Below, one piece after another: positions 27,130 through 37,248 of a stretch of DNA of 59,338 nt; position 1 is the first letter of the stretch; every line of letters starts with the position of its first letter. A program made the position numbers and the translations under genes. The notes under the pieces were generated by a model. It saw only the letters and a list, made by a program, of their open reading frames with translations. It was not told the DNA's origin and did not search any database. This DNA comes from Hydrogenophilales bacterium. Its GTDB lineage: Bacteria; Pseudomonadota; Gammaproteobacteria; Burkholderiales; Thiobacillaceae. The stretch covers positions 1 through 59,338 of the forward strand of contig JAGXGM010000077.1 in NCBI GenBank assembly GCA_024636675.1, in the 5' to 3' direction.

Positions 27130-27717
27130 TTAGCCCTCAATCCCCGGCAGATCAGCCACCGCCGGTTCGAGCTGGACCTGCATACAGACATTGGCCAGGG
27201 CGAACAGAACATACTGAGAGACAAGCGAGATCAAATCGATGAAGTCCCGCGGGCTGAGGACGCCCCGGGTGCGGTTCCACAATGCTGGCGGGAGCGATCG
27301 TTCATTCACGAAGGCGTCGGTGAGTTCGAGGAAAGCGCGCTCCCTTTCCGCTGTGAAGGCGTCACAGGAACCCTGCCGAATAGCATCAAGCTCCGCATCA
27401 TTGATGCCGAACTCGCGCCCGACCTTGACATGGTGCTTCCAGACATACTCGCTGCGATAGAGGACCGCCATGCGGAGGATGACCAGCTCCTGCTCACGAA
27501 CCGCCAGCCCCATCTTCGACTTCGAAGTCACCCAGTAGTCCAGGAACGGCCCAAGGGTTTCCTGATTCTGCATCAGAACACCCAGGACATTGCGCGGGAA
27601 ACCTTCCCCCGTGAGGCCCTTCCCCGGGAGCCGTCCCAGGATATCCAGCCATTCGGGGCGTAGATCGTCGGTCGACAGCGGAGCAATGCGGGAATCAGGC
27701 TCGTCGGGAAACGTCAT
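27130..27717 (-). CDS. Carboxymuconolactone decarboxylase-family protein without redox cysteines
   Basis: The product is 195 residues of the CMD fold. The family core is VREQELVILRMAVLYRSEYVWKHHVKVGREFG. The position of the AhpD CxxC motif reads EYVWKHH, so peroxidase activity of the AhpD type is unlikely. GVLSPRDFIDLISLVSQYVLFALANVCMQV closes the helical bundle. The substrate is unknown. ATG 27717 follows a GGAG; an open frame continues upstream without conserved sequence. By eye, base composition here is less GC-rich than in flanking genes, suggesting possible transfer. It lies between tamA and clpB and is related neither to them nor to each other's pathway. Confidence 0.8.
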   Translation of the reverse strand: MTFPDEPDSRIAPLSTDDLRPEWLDILGRLPGKGLTGEGFPRNVLGVLMQNQETLGPFLDYWVTSKSKMGLAVREQELVILRMAVLYRSEYVWKHHVKVGREFGINDAELDAIRQGSCDAFTAERERAFLELTDAFVNERSLPPALWNRTRGVLSPRDFIDLISLVSQYVLFALANVCMQVQLEPAVADLPGIEG

Positions 27718-27844
27718 TTGAATAACTCCATGGACTTCCACCTGTGAGGATTGCTTTTCAAGTTCAAGTTGCAGCTTCGGGGCCACCAGCCATTCACCCC
27801 AACCCACCAGCCCACCTGAAATATTCTTTTTAGCCCACGCAAAC

Positions 27845-27873
27845 GAAAAAAGAGGGCGGAATCCGCCCTCTTT
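27845..27873 (-). terminator. Intrinsic terminator of clpB
   Basis: AGAGGGCGGA (27851-27860) and TCCGCCCTCT (27862-27871) form a near-perfect stem. On the minus strand it is followed by a run of T residues (27850-27846). It lies 17 bases after the clpB stop and should end that transcript before the CMD gene. Confidence 0.85.
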
Positions 27874-27889
27874 CATCCCGCCAGCCCGA

Positions 27890-30481
<2,592 letters not shown>

Positions 30482-30551
30482 AGGGGGCCTCGTGCTTAAG
30501 GTATATTGATTGCTTTCCAAATAGTGGCATTCCGGCCGATTTCAACCCGCC

Positions 30552-31394
30552 ATGTCTGAATTGAATGTAGAACAGGTATTGTCCGACGCCGCGCGCGCGC
30601 TGGAAGAAGACGTCGGCAGCGGCGACCTCACCGCCCGCCTCAACCCCGCGACGCAAACCGCGCACGCGCGCGTCATCAGCCGCGAAGCCGCGGTGATCGC
30701 CGGCCGTCCGTGGTTCGACGCCTGTTTCCGCACGCTCGACCTCGGTTGCGCCATCGACTGGCAGGTGAACGAGGGCGACACCGTCGCCGCCGGCAGCGTG
30801 CTGGCCGAGATCAGCGGCAATGCCCGTGCGCTGCTCAGCGCCGAGCGCCCGGCGCTGAATTTCCTGCAGACCCTGTCAGCGGTGGCCACCGCAACGCGGC
30901 CGTATGTCGAGGCCGTGCGCGGCACCCACGCCGCCATCTTCGACACCCGCAAGACCCTGCCCGGCCTGCGCATCGCCGAAAAGTACGCGGTGCGCATCGG
31001 CGGCGGGCAGAACCAGCGCATGGGCCTGTACGACGGCATCCTGATCAAGGAAAACCACATCGCCGCGGCCGGCGGCATCGCGCAGGTGCTGGAAGCCGCG
31101 TACCGGCTGGCCGAGGGCAAGGTCGGCGTGCAGATCGAAGTGGAAAACATCGACGAGCTCGAACAGGCCCTCGCTGCCGGCGCCGCGCTCATCCTGCTCG
31201 ACAACTTCAGCCTTGCGGACATGCGCCACGCAGTGCAGGTTGCCCATGGCCGCGCCCTGCTCGAAGCCTCCGGCAACATCACGCTGGAGACCGTGCGCGA
31301 AGTGGCCGAAACCGGGGTCGACCGCATATCCATCGGCAGCCTGACCAAGCATATCCGCGCGGTGGATTTGTCGATGCGCATCGACACCCAGTGA
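30552..31394 (+). CDS. nadC: Nicotinate-nucleotide pyrophosphorylase (quinolinate phosphoribosyltransferase)
   Basis: The product is 280 residues. It shows the family order: DVGSGDLTARL near the start, ERPALNFLQTLSAVAT, DTRKTLPGLRIAEKYAVRIGGGQNQRMGLYDGILIKENH, EVENIDEL, and ILLDNFS. The active-site lysine, arginines and acidic residues are therefore intact. It converts quinolinate and PRPP to nicotinate mononucleotide in NAD synthesis. It is divergent from clpB with 70 bases between starts, and the acetyltransferase gene follows seven bases after its stop. Confidence 0.96.
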   Translation: MSELNVEQVLSDAARALEEDVGSGDLTARLNPATQTAHARVISREAAVIAGRPWFDACFRTLDLGCAIDWQVNEGDTVAAGSVLAEISGNARALLSAERPALNFLQTLSAVATATRPYVEAVRGTHAAIFDTRKTLPGLRIAEKYAVRIGGGQNQRMGLYDGILIKENHIAAAGGIAQVLEAAYRLAEGKVGVQIEVENIDELEQALAAGAALILLDNFSLADMRHAVQVAHGRALLEASGNITLETVREVAETGVDRISIGSLTKHIRAVDLSMRIDTQ

Positions 31395-31401
31395 TCAAGC
31401 C

Positions 31402-31869
31402 ATGATCGAGGTCGTCCGCGCCCGCTACGACGACCCCGCGCACGCCGCCGCGCTGCTCGACCTGATGGACCAATACGCACGCGATCCGGCGGGCGGCGGC
31501 GAACCGCTCGGCGATTTCGCCCGCGCCAATCTGCTCAAGGAACTCGCCGCACGCCCCTTCATCTTCAGCGTGCTGGCGTTCGACGGCGACACCCCGGTTG
31601 GCCTCGTCAACGCCATCGAGGGATTTTCCACCTTTGCCTGCCGCCCGCTGGTCAATGTCCACGACGTGGTGGTTGCGTCCAGCCACCGCGGACGCGGCAT
31701 TGCGGCGCGGCTGTTCGCCGAAGTCGAGGCCATCGCCCGCGAACGCGGCGCGTGCAAGCTCACGCTCGAAGTGCTCGATGGCAATGCACCCGCACGCAAT
31801 CTGTACCACCGACTCGGCTTTGCCGCCTACCAGCTCGACCCCGCCATGGGTCACGCGCAGTTCCTGTAG
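31402..31869 (+). CDS. GNAT-family N-acetyltransferase
   Basis: The product is 155 residues. It has the GNAT core with a central strand DTPVGLVNAIEGFSTFACRPLVNVHDVVVASSHRGRGIA split over its middle. The acetyl-CoA loop is SSHRGRGIAARL, and the terminal GNAPARNLYHRLGFAAYQLD is typical. The acceptor substrate is unknown. It lies seven bases after nadC and two bases before the ligase gene, so the three are probably one operon without an obvious shared pathway. Confidence 0.85.
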   Translation: MIEVVRARYDDPAHAAALLDLMDQYARDPAGGGEPLGDFARANLLKELAARPFIFSVLAFDGDTPVGLVNAIEGFSTFACRPLVNVHDVVVASSHRGRGIAARLFAEVEAIARERGACKLTLEVLDGNAPARNLYHRLGFAAYQLDPAMGHAQFL

Positions 31870-31871
31870 AA

Positions 31872-32732
31872 ATGGCTGGACTGAAGCACACACTGGCCGC
31901 ACTGGCGCTGGCGTGGGCCGTGTGGCTCCCGCAGCCAGCCTGGAGCGACTCGTCACCCCCCGCCCCGGCCATGCTGCTGGCCGAGGTGCACGCCGCCGAC
32001 GTCGACGTCACGCAATACTGGATCAGCGAGAAATTCGACGGCGTGCGCGCCCAGTGGGACGGGCGCACGCTGCGCTTTCGTGGCGGCGGCAGCGTTCCCG
32101 CTCCGGGGTGGTTTACTACGGACTTTCCGGCGCAGCCGCTGGACGGCGAACTCTGGATCGGCCGCGACCGGTTCGATGCGCTGTCGGGCACAGTGCGCAA
32201 AATCGAACCGGTGGATGCCGAATGGCGGCAGGTACGCTACCTGGTTTTCGAATTGCCCGGCGCGGCGGGCAATTTCAGCGAACGCATCCGCCTGATGCAG
32301 GAAATCATTGCACAGGCCGGCGTGCCCTGGCTGCAGGCCGTCGGGCAGACGCGCGTGGCCGACCGCGCCACCCTGATGAAACAACTCGATGCCGTGATGC
32401 GCGCGGGCGGCGAAGGCCTGATGCTGCATCGCGCCGACGCGCCCTACCTCACCGGTCGCAGCAATGCGCTGCTGAAGCTGAAGCCATGGCAGGACACCGA
32501 GGCCGTCGTCGTCGGCTATGTACCAGGCAAGGGAAAATACCTGGGCATGACCGGCGCGCTGACCATGGAAATGCCGGACGGCCAGCGCTTCCGCATCGGC
32601 AGCGGCCTGACCGACGCGCTGCGTCGCCAGCCCCCGCCCCTTGGTGCCCGCATCACCTATCGCTACCAGAATCTGACGAAAAAGGGCCTGCCGCGATTTC
32701 CGCGCTACCTGCGCGTGCGGGAAGATTTTTAG
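31872..32732 (+). CDS. Secreted minimal ATP-dependent DNA ligase (LigE type)
   Basis: The product is 286 residues. A signal peptide is visible (LAALALAWAVWLPQPAWS). The nucleotidyltransferase motif I is K54-F-D-G-V-R in ISEKFDGVRAQWD, where K54 carries AMP. Motif III-like LVFELPGA, motif IV EGLMLHR and motif V LLKLKPW follow. A small OB domain ends the protein; there is no N-terminal DNA-binding domain. This matches LigE ligases, which are thought to act in the periplasm on incoming or extracellular DNA. ATG 31872 is two bases after the acetyltransferase stop. It converges on pgeF with only four bases between stops. Confidence 0.88.
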   Translation: MAGLKHTLAALALAWAVWLPQPAWSDSSPPAPAMLLAEVHAADVDVTQYWISEKFDGVRAQWDGRTLRFRGGGSVPAPGWFTTDFPAQPLDGELWIGRDRFDALSGTVRKIEPVDAEWRQVRYLVFELPGAAGNFSERIRLMQEIIAQAGVPWLQAVGQTRVADRATLMKQLDAVMRAGGEGLMLHRADAPYLTGRSNALLKLKPWQDTEAVVVGYVPGKGKYLGMTGALTMEMPDGQRFRIGSGLTDALRRQPPPLGARITYRYQNLTKKGLPRFPRYLRVREDF

Positions 32733-32736
32733 GGGG

Positions 32737-33468
32737 TTATTCGGCCAGCCAGATCAGCGAGGCCATGCGCCCGGTCACGCCGTCACGACGATAGGAATAG
32801 AAGCTGTCAGCTTCGTTGAAGGTGCAGCGCCCGCCGCCGTAAATCGCCTGCACGCCGGCGTGTTGGAGGCGGATGCGCGCAAGCTGGTAGATGTCGGCAA
32901 GCCATTTGCCGGGGACTGACGCGGGGTGCGGCAGGAAGGCCACAGCGGCCGCCGGATGCTGCGCGACAAAAGCCTCCCGAACCTCATCGCCCACTTCAAA
33001 CGCCTGCGGGCCGATGGCGGCGCCCATCCAGGCAAGAACCTCGCCCGGCGGCACCTGCATCGCGGCGACGGTGGCTTCCAGCACGCCGTCGGCCAGCCCG
33101 CGCCAGCCGGCGTGCGCGGCTGCGACGACGCTGCCGGCGCGGTCGCACAACAGCACCGGCAGGCAGTCGGCGGTGAGCACGGCGCTGACCTGCCCGGACT
33201 CGCGGGTGAACGACGCGTCGGCTTCAGGCTCGGGCTCACGCCCGAGTTCAACCACGCGGGCGCTATGAACCTGACGGAGCCAGCCCGGCTCGGCGGGCAA
33301 CTGCCGTCGCAGGTGCGCGCGGTTGGCCGCGACATGGGCGGGATCGTCGCCGACATGATCGCCGAGGTTGAGGCCGGCCCAGGGCGCCTTGCTTGAGCCG
33401 CCCGAGCGGGTGGTCATCAGGCATTTCACCCGGGCAGGTGCGGGCCATTCGGGGACGATCGGGCTCAC
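32737..33468 (-). CDS. pgeF: Peptidoglycan editing factor PgeF (YfiH/multicopper oxidase-like)
   Basis: The product is 243 residues. The metal-site motifs of the family are present: QVHSARVVEL, VLTADCLPVLLCD, AAAHAGWRGLADGV, and IGPQAFEVGDEV with the terminal CTFNEADSFYSYRRDGVTGRMASLIWL. PgeF removes wrongly incorporated residues from peptidoglycan precursors; some members show purine nucleosidase or laccase-like activity. GTG 33468 overlaps the rluD stop as GTGA and is preferred over an upstream in-frame ATG inside rluD. Confidence 0.91.
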   Translation of the reverse strand: MSPIVPEWPAPARVKCLMTTRSGGSSKAPWAGLNLGDHVGDDPAHVAANRAHLRRQLPAEPGWLRQVHSARVVELGREPEPEADASFTRESGQVSAVLTADCLPVLLCDRAGSVVAAAHAGWRGLADGVLEATVAAMQVPPGEVLAWMGAAIGPQAFEVGDEVREAFVAQHPAAAVAFLPHPASVPGKWLADIYQLARIRLQHAGVQAIYGGGRCTFNEADSFYSYRRDGVTGRMASLIWLAE

Positions 33469-34442
33469 TTGACCCAATCGGTGTCGTCGCGCAGCGCTTG
33501 CAGGAGCGAGGCGAAATCCGGCGGCAAGGGACATTCCCACTGCATGAATTCCTGGGTGACCGGGTGGATCAGACCCAGTCGTTCGGCGTGCAGCGCCTGA
33601 CGCGGGAACGGGATCTTCATGTGGCTGCGGCGACTGGCGCTGTAGACCGATTCGCCGACCAGCGGATGACCGATGTGCTGCATATGCACCCGGATCTGGT
33701 GGGTGCGCCCGGTTTCCAGCTTGCAGCGCAGCAGGGTGACGCCGGGAAAGCGCTCGACCACTTCGTAATGAGTGACCGCATCCTTGCCCATGCTGTGCAC
33801 GGTGCGCTTGGTGCGGTTGTGCGGATCGCGCGCCAGCGGCGCATTGACGGTGCCGGCGTGGTCGACCTCGCCATACACCAGCGTGAGGTATTCGCGCTTG
33901 ACGGTGCGCGCCTGCAACTGGCGTACCAGGTCGGTGTGCGATTTCAGCGTTTTGGCGACGACCAGCAGGCCCGAAGTGTCCTTGTCGAGCCGATGCACGA
34001 TGCCGGCGCGCGGCAGTTCGGCCACCTGCGGCACCCGGTGCAGCAGCGCATTCAGCATCGTGCCCTGGCGGTTGCCGCTGCCGGGGTGCACCACCAGGCC
34101 GACCGGCTTGTTGATCACCAGCAGCACCGGGTCTTCGAACACCACATCGAGCGGGATGGCCTCGGGCGCATCGGGCGTGGCGTTCGGGTCGGGCTCGATT
34201 TCGACCCGCACCGATTCGCCGCCGCTGACTTTCATCCGGGTGGTGCCGAAGGCGTCGTCCACCGATATCCTGCGCGCGCGGATCCAGTTCTGGATGCGGT
34301 TGCGCGAAAACTCGGGAAGCAGGGCCGACAGTGCCTGATCGAGGCGCTGACCGCCCTGCTCGTCGGGGATCACCAGCTTGCGGATGTCGCTCTCCGGATT
34401 TCCCTTATAATCACTCGACGAATTTTCTGTGTCTTTTTCCAT
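33465..34442 (-). CDS. rluD: 23S rRNA pseudouridine synthase RluD
   Basis: The product is 325 residues from ATG 34442. An S4 RNA-binding domain (GGQRLDQALSALLPEFSRNRIQNWI) is followed by the synthase domain with LLVINKPVGLVVHPG and the catalytic motif GIVHRLDKDTSGLLVVAK, where the aspartate is essential. ETGRTHQIRVHM and LHAERLGLIHP complete it. It modifies helix 69 of 23S rRNA. Its ATG overlaps the bamD ATG on the other strand by two bases (CATG). A GTG about 20 codons inside, just before the S4 domain, is an alternative start. pgeF follows by overlap. Confidence 0.92.
   Translation of the reverse strand: MEKDTENSSSDYKGNPESDIRKLVIPDEQGGQRLDQALSALLPEFSRNRIQNWIRARRISVDDAFGTTRMKVSGGESVRVEIEPDPNATPDAPEAIPLDVVFEDPVLLVINKPVGLVVHPGSGNRQGTMLNALLHRVPQVAELPRAGIVHRLDKDTSGLLVVAKTLKSHTDLVRQLQARTVKREYLTLVYGEVDHAGTVNAPLARDPHNRTKRTVHSMGKDAVTHYEVVERFPGVTLLRCKLETGRTHQIRVHMQHIGHPLVGESVYSASRRSHMKIPFPRQALHAERLGLIHPVTQEFMQWECPLPPDFASLLQALRDDTDWVK
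34406..34411 (+). promoter_or_regulatory. Candidate -10 box of bamD inside the rluD 5' end
   Basis: A perfect TATAAT lies 30 bases before the bamD ATG. At 17 bases spacing the -35 position reads GATGTC, a poor match, so activity may be weak or activator-dependent. It falls within the first codons of rluD on the opposite strand. Confidence 0.35.
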
Positions 34443-35268
34443 GCTTAAGCAATGTTCTTCCGGTTCCAATACATTCAGTCGGGTGCTGGGCAGCTTGCTG
34501 CTGGCCGCCGCGCTCACTCTGGGCGGCTGCGGCCTGTTGCCCGAGGTCAAGGACGAAACCTCAGGCTGGTCGGCGCAAAGGATCTATGCCGAAGCCAAGG
34601 ATAATCTCAACAGCGGCAATTACGAACGCGCCATCAAGCTTTTCGAAACGCTGGAGTCGCGTTACCCCTTCGGCCGCTACGCGCAGCAGGCACAACTGGA
34701 AGTAGCCTACGCCTATTACAAGGACAACGAGCCGATTTCCGCCATCGCCGCGTGCGATCGGTTCATCAAGCTGCACCCCAATCACCCCAATGTGGATTAC
34801 GCCTACTATCTCAAGGGCCTGGCGAATTTTAACGATGATCTTGGCCTGCTGGGCAACCTGGTCAATCAGGACCTGAGCGAACGCGACCCCAGGGCGGCAC
34901 GCGATGCGTTCCTCTCTTTCAAGGAGCTGGTCACCCGCTTCCCCGACAGCAAGTACGCCGAGGACGCGACCGCGCGCATGAAATACCTGGTCAACGCAAT
35001 GGCCGGCCACGAAGTGCACGTCGCCAAGTATTACCTGAAGCGCAAAGCCTGGGTGGCTGCCGCCAACCGCGCCAAGGAAGTGCTGACAACCTATCCCGAA
35101 GCCCCCGCGCTGGAAGAGGCGCTGGCGATCATGGTGGTGGCCTACGACAAGATGAATCTCACCAACCTGCGCGACGATGCGCAGCGCGTGCTGACGCTGA
35201 ACTTCCCCGACAGCAAATACGCCCAGGGCGTCAGCACCGAGGGCAAGGCCTGGTACCGCTTCTGGTAG
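34441..35268 (+). CDS. bamD: Outer membrane protein assembly factor BamD
   Basis: The product is 275 residues. A lipoprotein signal ends in LGGC, with C30 as the lipidated residue. The mature protein is made of TPR repeats: SAQRIYAEAKDNLNSGNYERAIKLFETLESRYPFGRYAQQAQLEVAYAYYK is the family core, spread over residues about 40-95. It is the essential lipoprotein partner of BamA. ATG 34441 gives a normal signal peptide; a GTG at 34429 adds four residues. Its start codon overlaps that of rluD, an unusual arrangement described in the findings. Confidence 0.94.
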   Translation: MLKQCSSGSNTFSRVLGSLLLAAALTLGGCGLLPEVKDETSGWSAQRIYAEAKDNLNSGNYERAIKLFETLESRYPFGRYAQQAQLEVAYAYYKDNEPISAIAACDRFIKLHPNHPNVDYAYYLKGLANFNDDLGLLGNLVNQDLSERDPRAARDAFLSFKELVTRFPDSKYAEDATARMKYLVNAMAGHEVHVAKYYLKRKAWVAAANRAKEVLTTYPEAPALEEALAIMVVAYDKMNLTNLRDDAQRVLTLNFPDSKYAQGVSTEGKAWYRFW

Positions 35269-35686
35269 ATCCGCCCCGGCGACAGCCGGTTCCACGACGC
35301 GTCAACACGACGCATCAACACGACGCCTCTTCTCGAGCAGTTCGGCGTCGAATTCGACTTGAAACGTACGCTGTGTATGATGGGTGTGCGGTGTCAAACG
35401 CATTCTGCTCTTCGGCAAGTCCCCAAATGGACACGCAAAGGGCGCACAGAAAACTTGCGTAGGCCGGTCTTGTTCTGGCTGCACGCAAGCGGTCACGGGA
35501 TGTGCAGGTTGCCCTGGCCACATTGCCCTTGTGCCCCCAAGCCGCCCTTTGCTGCCGGATTTTCCGGCATCCTCCATTGGCCCGGCTCCCGAGCTTTCTG
35601 TCCCCCCAACGGCGGGGAAAAGGGCTACTGACAATCCTGCCTGGCGGTTCCTGGCCACAGGTATCCAATCGGAGAACTTCAAAGCA
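35269..35686. other. 418-base non-coding leader upstream of the phosphorylase
   Basis: No gene could be supported here. The region starts with a 13-bp tandem repeat (35293-35330), contains a perfect hairpin TGCCGG-ATTTT-CCGGCA (35553-35569), and ends with GGAG 12 bases before the phosphorylase ATG. Open frames run through it on both strands, but none has a ribosome site or recognisable product. No match to a riboswitch class known to me was found by eye. It may be a long 5' leader, a remnant of an older gene or a dispersed element. Confidence 0.5.
35293..35330. repeat. 13-bp tandem repeat, almost three copies
   Basis: The units are CACGACGCGTCAA (35293-35305), CACGACGCATCAA (35306-35318) and the partial CACGACGCCTCT (35319-35330). 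They lie 25 bases after the bamD stop. The role is unknown. Confidence 0.7.
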
Positions 35687-37132
35687 ATGTCCTTATTACG
35701 CAATAAAATCCAGCTGATAGCCTATCCCGATCGCATGGGAAACAATCTGGCCGACCTGTACGCCATCATCGACAAGCATTTCTCGAAGGTGATCGGCGGC
35801 GTGCATATCCTGCCGCCCTATCCATCGAATGCCGATGGCGGATTTTCGCCGCTCACCCATAAAGAGATCGATCCCAAGTACGGCACCTGGGCCGACATCG
35901 AAAAAATCTCCAGCCGCTTCGATCTGTGCCTGGATCTGACGCTGAACCATATCTCCGACGCGTCCGATGAATTCAAGGACTTTGTCGCCCATGGCTATGC
36001 CTCCGAGCACGCCGACCTGTTCGTGCACGTCGACCAACTTGGCCCCATTTCACCCGATGACCTTGCCCGCATTCACATCCGCAAGGAAAAGGAACCGTTT
36101 CGCGACGTGATCTTTGCCGACGGCACCACCGGGCGTGTCTGGTGCACCTTCACCGAGCACCAGATCGACCTGAACTACCGCTCGCCCAAAGCCTACGCAC
36201 TGATGGAGGACTACATCAAGTTCCTGACCGCGCGCGGGGTGAAGCTGTTCCGGCTCGATGCATTCGGTTACACGACCAAGGAAATCGGCTCCAGCTGTTT
36301 TCTGGTCGAGCCGGACGTCTACGACCTCCTCAAGTGGATTGACGGCGTGGCACGCGAAAACGGCGCCGAAACGCTGCCGGAGGTGCACGACCATTCCAGC
36401 TTCCAGTACGCCATCGCGCTGCACGGCATGCATCCGTACGGCTTCGCGCTGGCGCCGCTGCTGCTCTACTCGCTGCTCGATGCCAACAGCATCTACCTCA
36501 AGCAATGGCTGCGCATGTGTCCGCGCAACCAGCTCACCGTGCTCGACACGCACGACGGCATTTGCATCCCGGACGTGGAAGGCATCCTGCCCAAGGCAGA
36601 AATCCAGGCGGTCATCGACAACGTCAGTCAGCGCAGTGCCGATCCCATCCTGCGCCGTTCGGCGGCCAACGTGGCCAGCGTGGGTGCGATCTATCAGCTC
36701 ACCTGCACCTATTACGACGCACTCAAGCGTAATGACGACGCCTATATCGCTGCACGTGCAATCCAGTTCTTCGCACCCGGCATCCCGCAGGTCTACTACG
36801 TCGGCCTGCTCGGCGGCAGCAACGACCTTGAACTGATGGAAGCCACCGGAGAATTGCGCGATATCAACCGGCATTTCTACACTGCGGAGGAAGTCGACGA
36901 GGCGGTCAAAACACCGCTGGTGCGGCGACTGCTCAAGCTGATGGAATTCCGCTGCGACCATCCCGCGTTCGACGGCGTGTTCCACTTGATGTATTCCAAC
37001 GACAGCAGCGTGGCCATGTGCTGGCGCAATGGCGAATTCCGCTGCGAACTGTTCGTCGACCTCAATTTCAAGAAGGCCACCATCGGCTACGTGGACGTCA
37101 AGTCCAAGCGCTGGCTGACCATGCACATGTAA
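35687..37132 (+). CDS. GH13_18 glycoside phosphorylase (sucrose phosphorylase family)
   Basis: The product is 481 residues. The catalytic residues match those of sucrose phosphorylase: nucleophile D191 in RLDAFGY, acid/base E232 in PEVHDH and D290 in VLDTHDG. The phosphate-binding RDINRH segment is also present. The enzyme should cleave an alpha-glucoside with phosphate to glucose 1-phosphate. The acceptor loop differs from the Bifidobacterium enzyme as I recall it: SNLDLYQ there, SVGAIYQ here. The substrate could therefore be another glucoside such as glucosylglycerol or glucosylglycerate rather than sucrose. A symporter gene follows 116 bases downstream. The long frame upstream of 35687 has no family similarity. 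Confidence 0.85.
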   Translation: MSLLRNKIQLIAYPDRMGNNLADLYAIIDKHFSKVIGGVHILPPYPSNADGGFSPLTHKEIDPKYGTWADIEKISSRFDLCLDLTLNHISDASDEFKDFVAHGYASEHADLFVHVDQLGPISPDDLARIHIRKEKEPFRDVIFADGTTGRVWCTFTEHQIDLNYRSPKAYALMEDYIKFLTARGVKLFRLDAFGYTTKEIGSSCFLVEPDVYDLLKWIDGVARENGAETLPEVHDHSSFQYAIALHGMHPYGFALAPLLLYSLLDANSIYLKQWLRMCPRNQLTVLDTHDGICIPDVEGILPKAEIQAVIDNVSQRSADPILRRSAANVASVGAIYQLTCTYYDALKRNDDAYIAARAIQFFAPGIPQVYYVGLLGGSNDLELMEATGELRDINRHFYTAEEVDEAVKTPLVRRLLKLMEFRCDHPAFDGVFHLMYSNDSSVAMCWRNGEFRCELFVDLNFKKATIGYVDVKSKRWLTMHM

Positions 37133-37146
37133 ACCGGCGGATCCAT

Positions 37147-37198
37147 CCGGGCCAGACACGCGTGCCGCTGCAGGCATACAGAAGACGTGTCTGACCGG
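37147..37198 (+). other. Stem-loop between phosphorylase and symporter genes
   Basis: CAGACACG (37153-37160) pairs with CGTGTCTG (37186-37193), and after a small internal mismatch CCGG (37147-37150) pairs with CCGG (37195-37198). The loop is 25 bases. No T-run follows, so it is more likely an mRNA processing or stability element than a terminator. Confidence 0.45.
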
Positions 37199-37248
37199 GC
37201 GGGATTGCGCAGGCAATTCCGCCGCACACAGGGAGAAGACGCGTTCCC

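Noticed and set aside
30482-30551. Heat-shock (sigma-32) promoter for clpB
   Set aside because: TTTGGAAA and a CCCCCTAT stretch are present on the minus strand, but their spacing is about twice the required length.
35400-35686. Cobalamin, c-di-GMP or other riboswitch in the phosphorylase leader
   Set aside because: Conserved core blocks of these classes could not be matched by eye on either strand.
35302-35703. Minus-strand protein genes of 117-133 residues in the leader
   Set aside because: No ribosome site, biased arginine-rich composition and no recognised family; they overlap each other in different frames.
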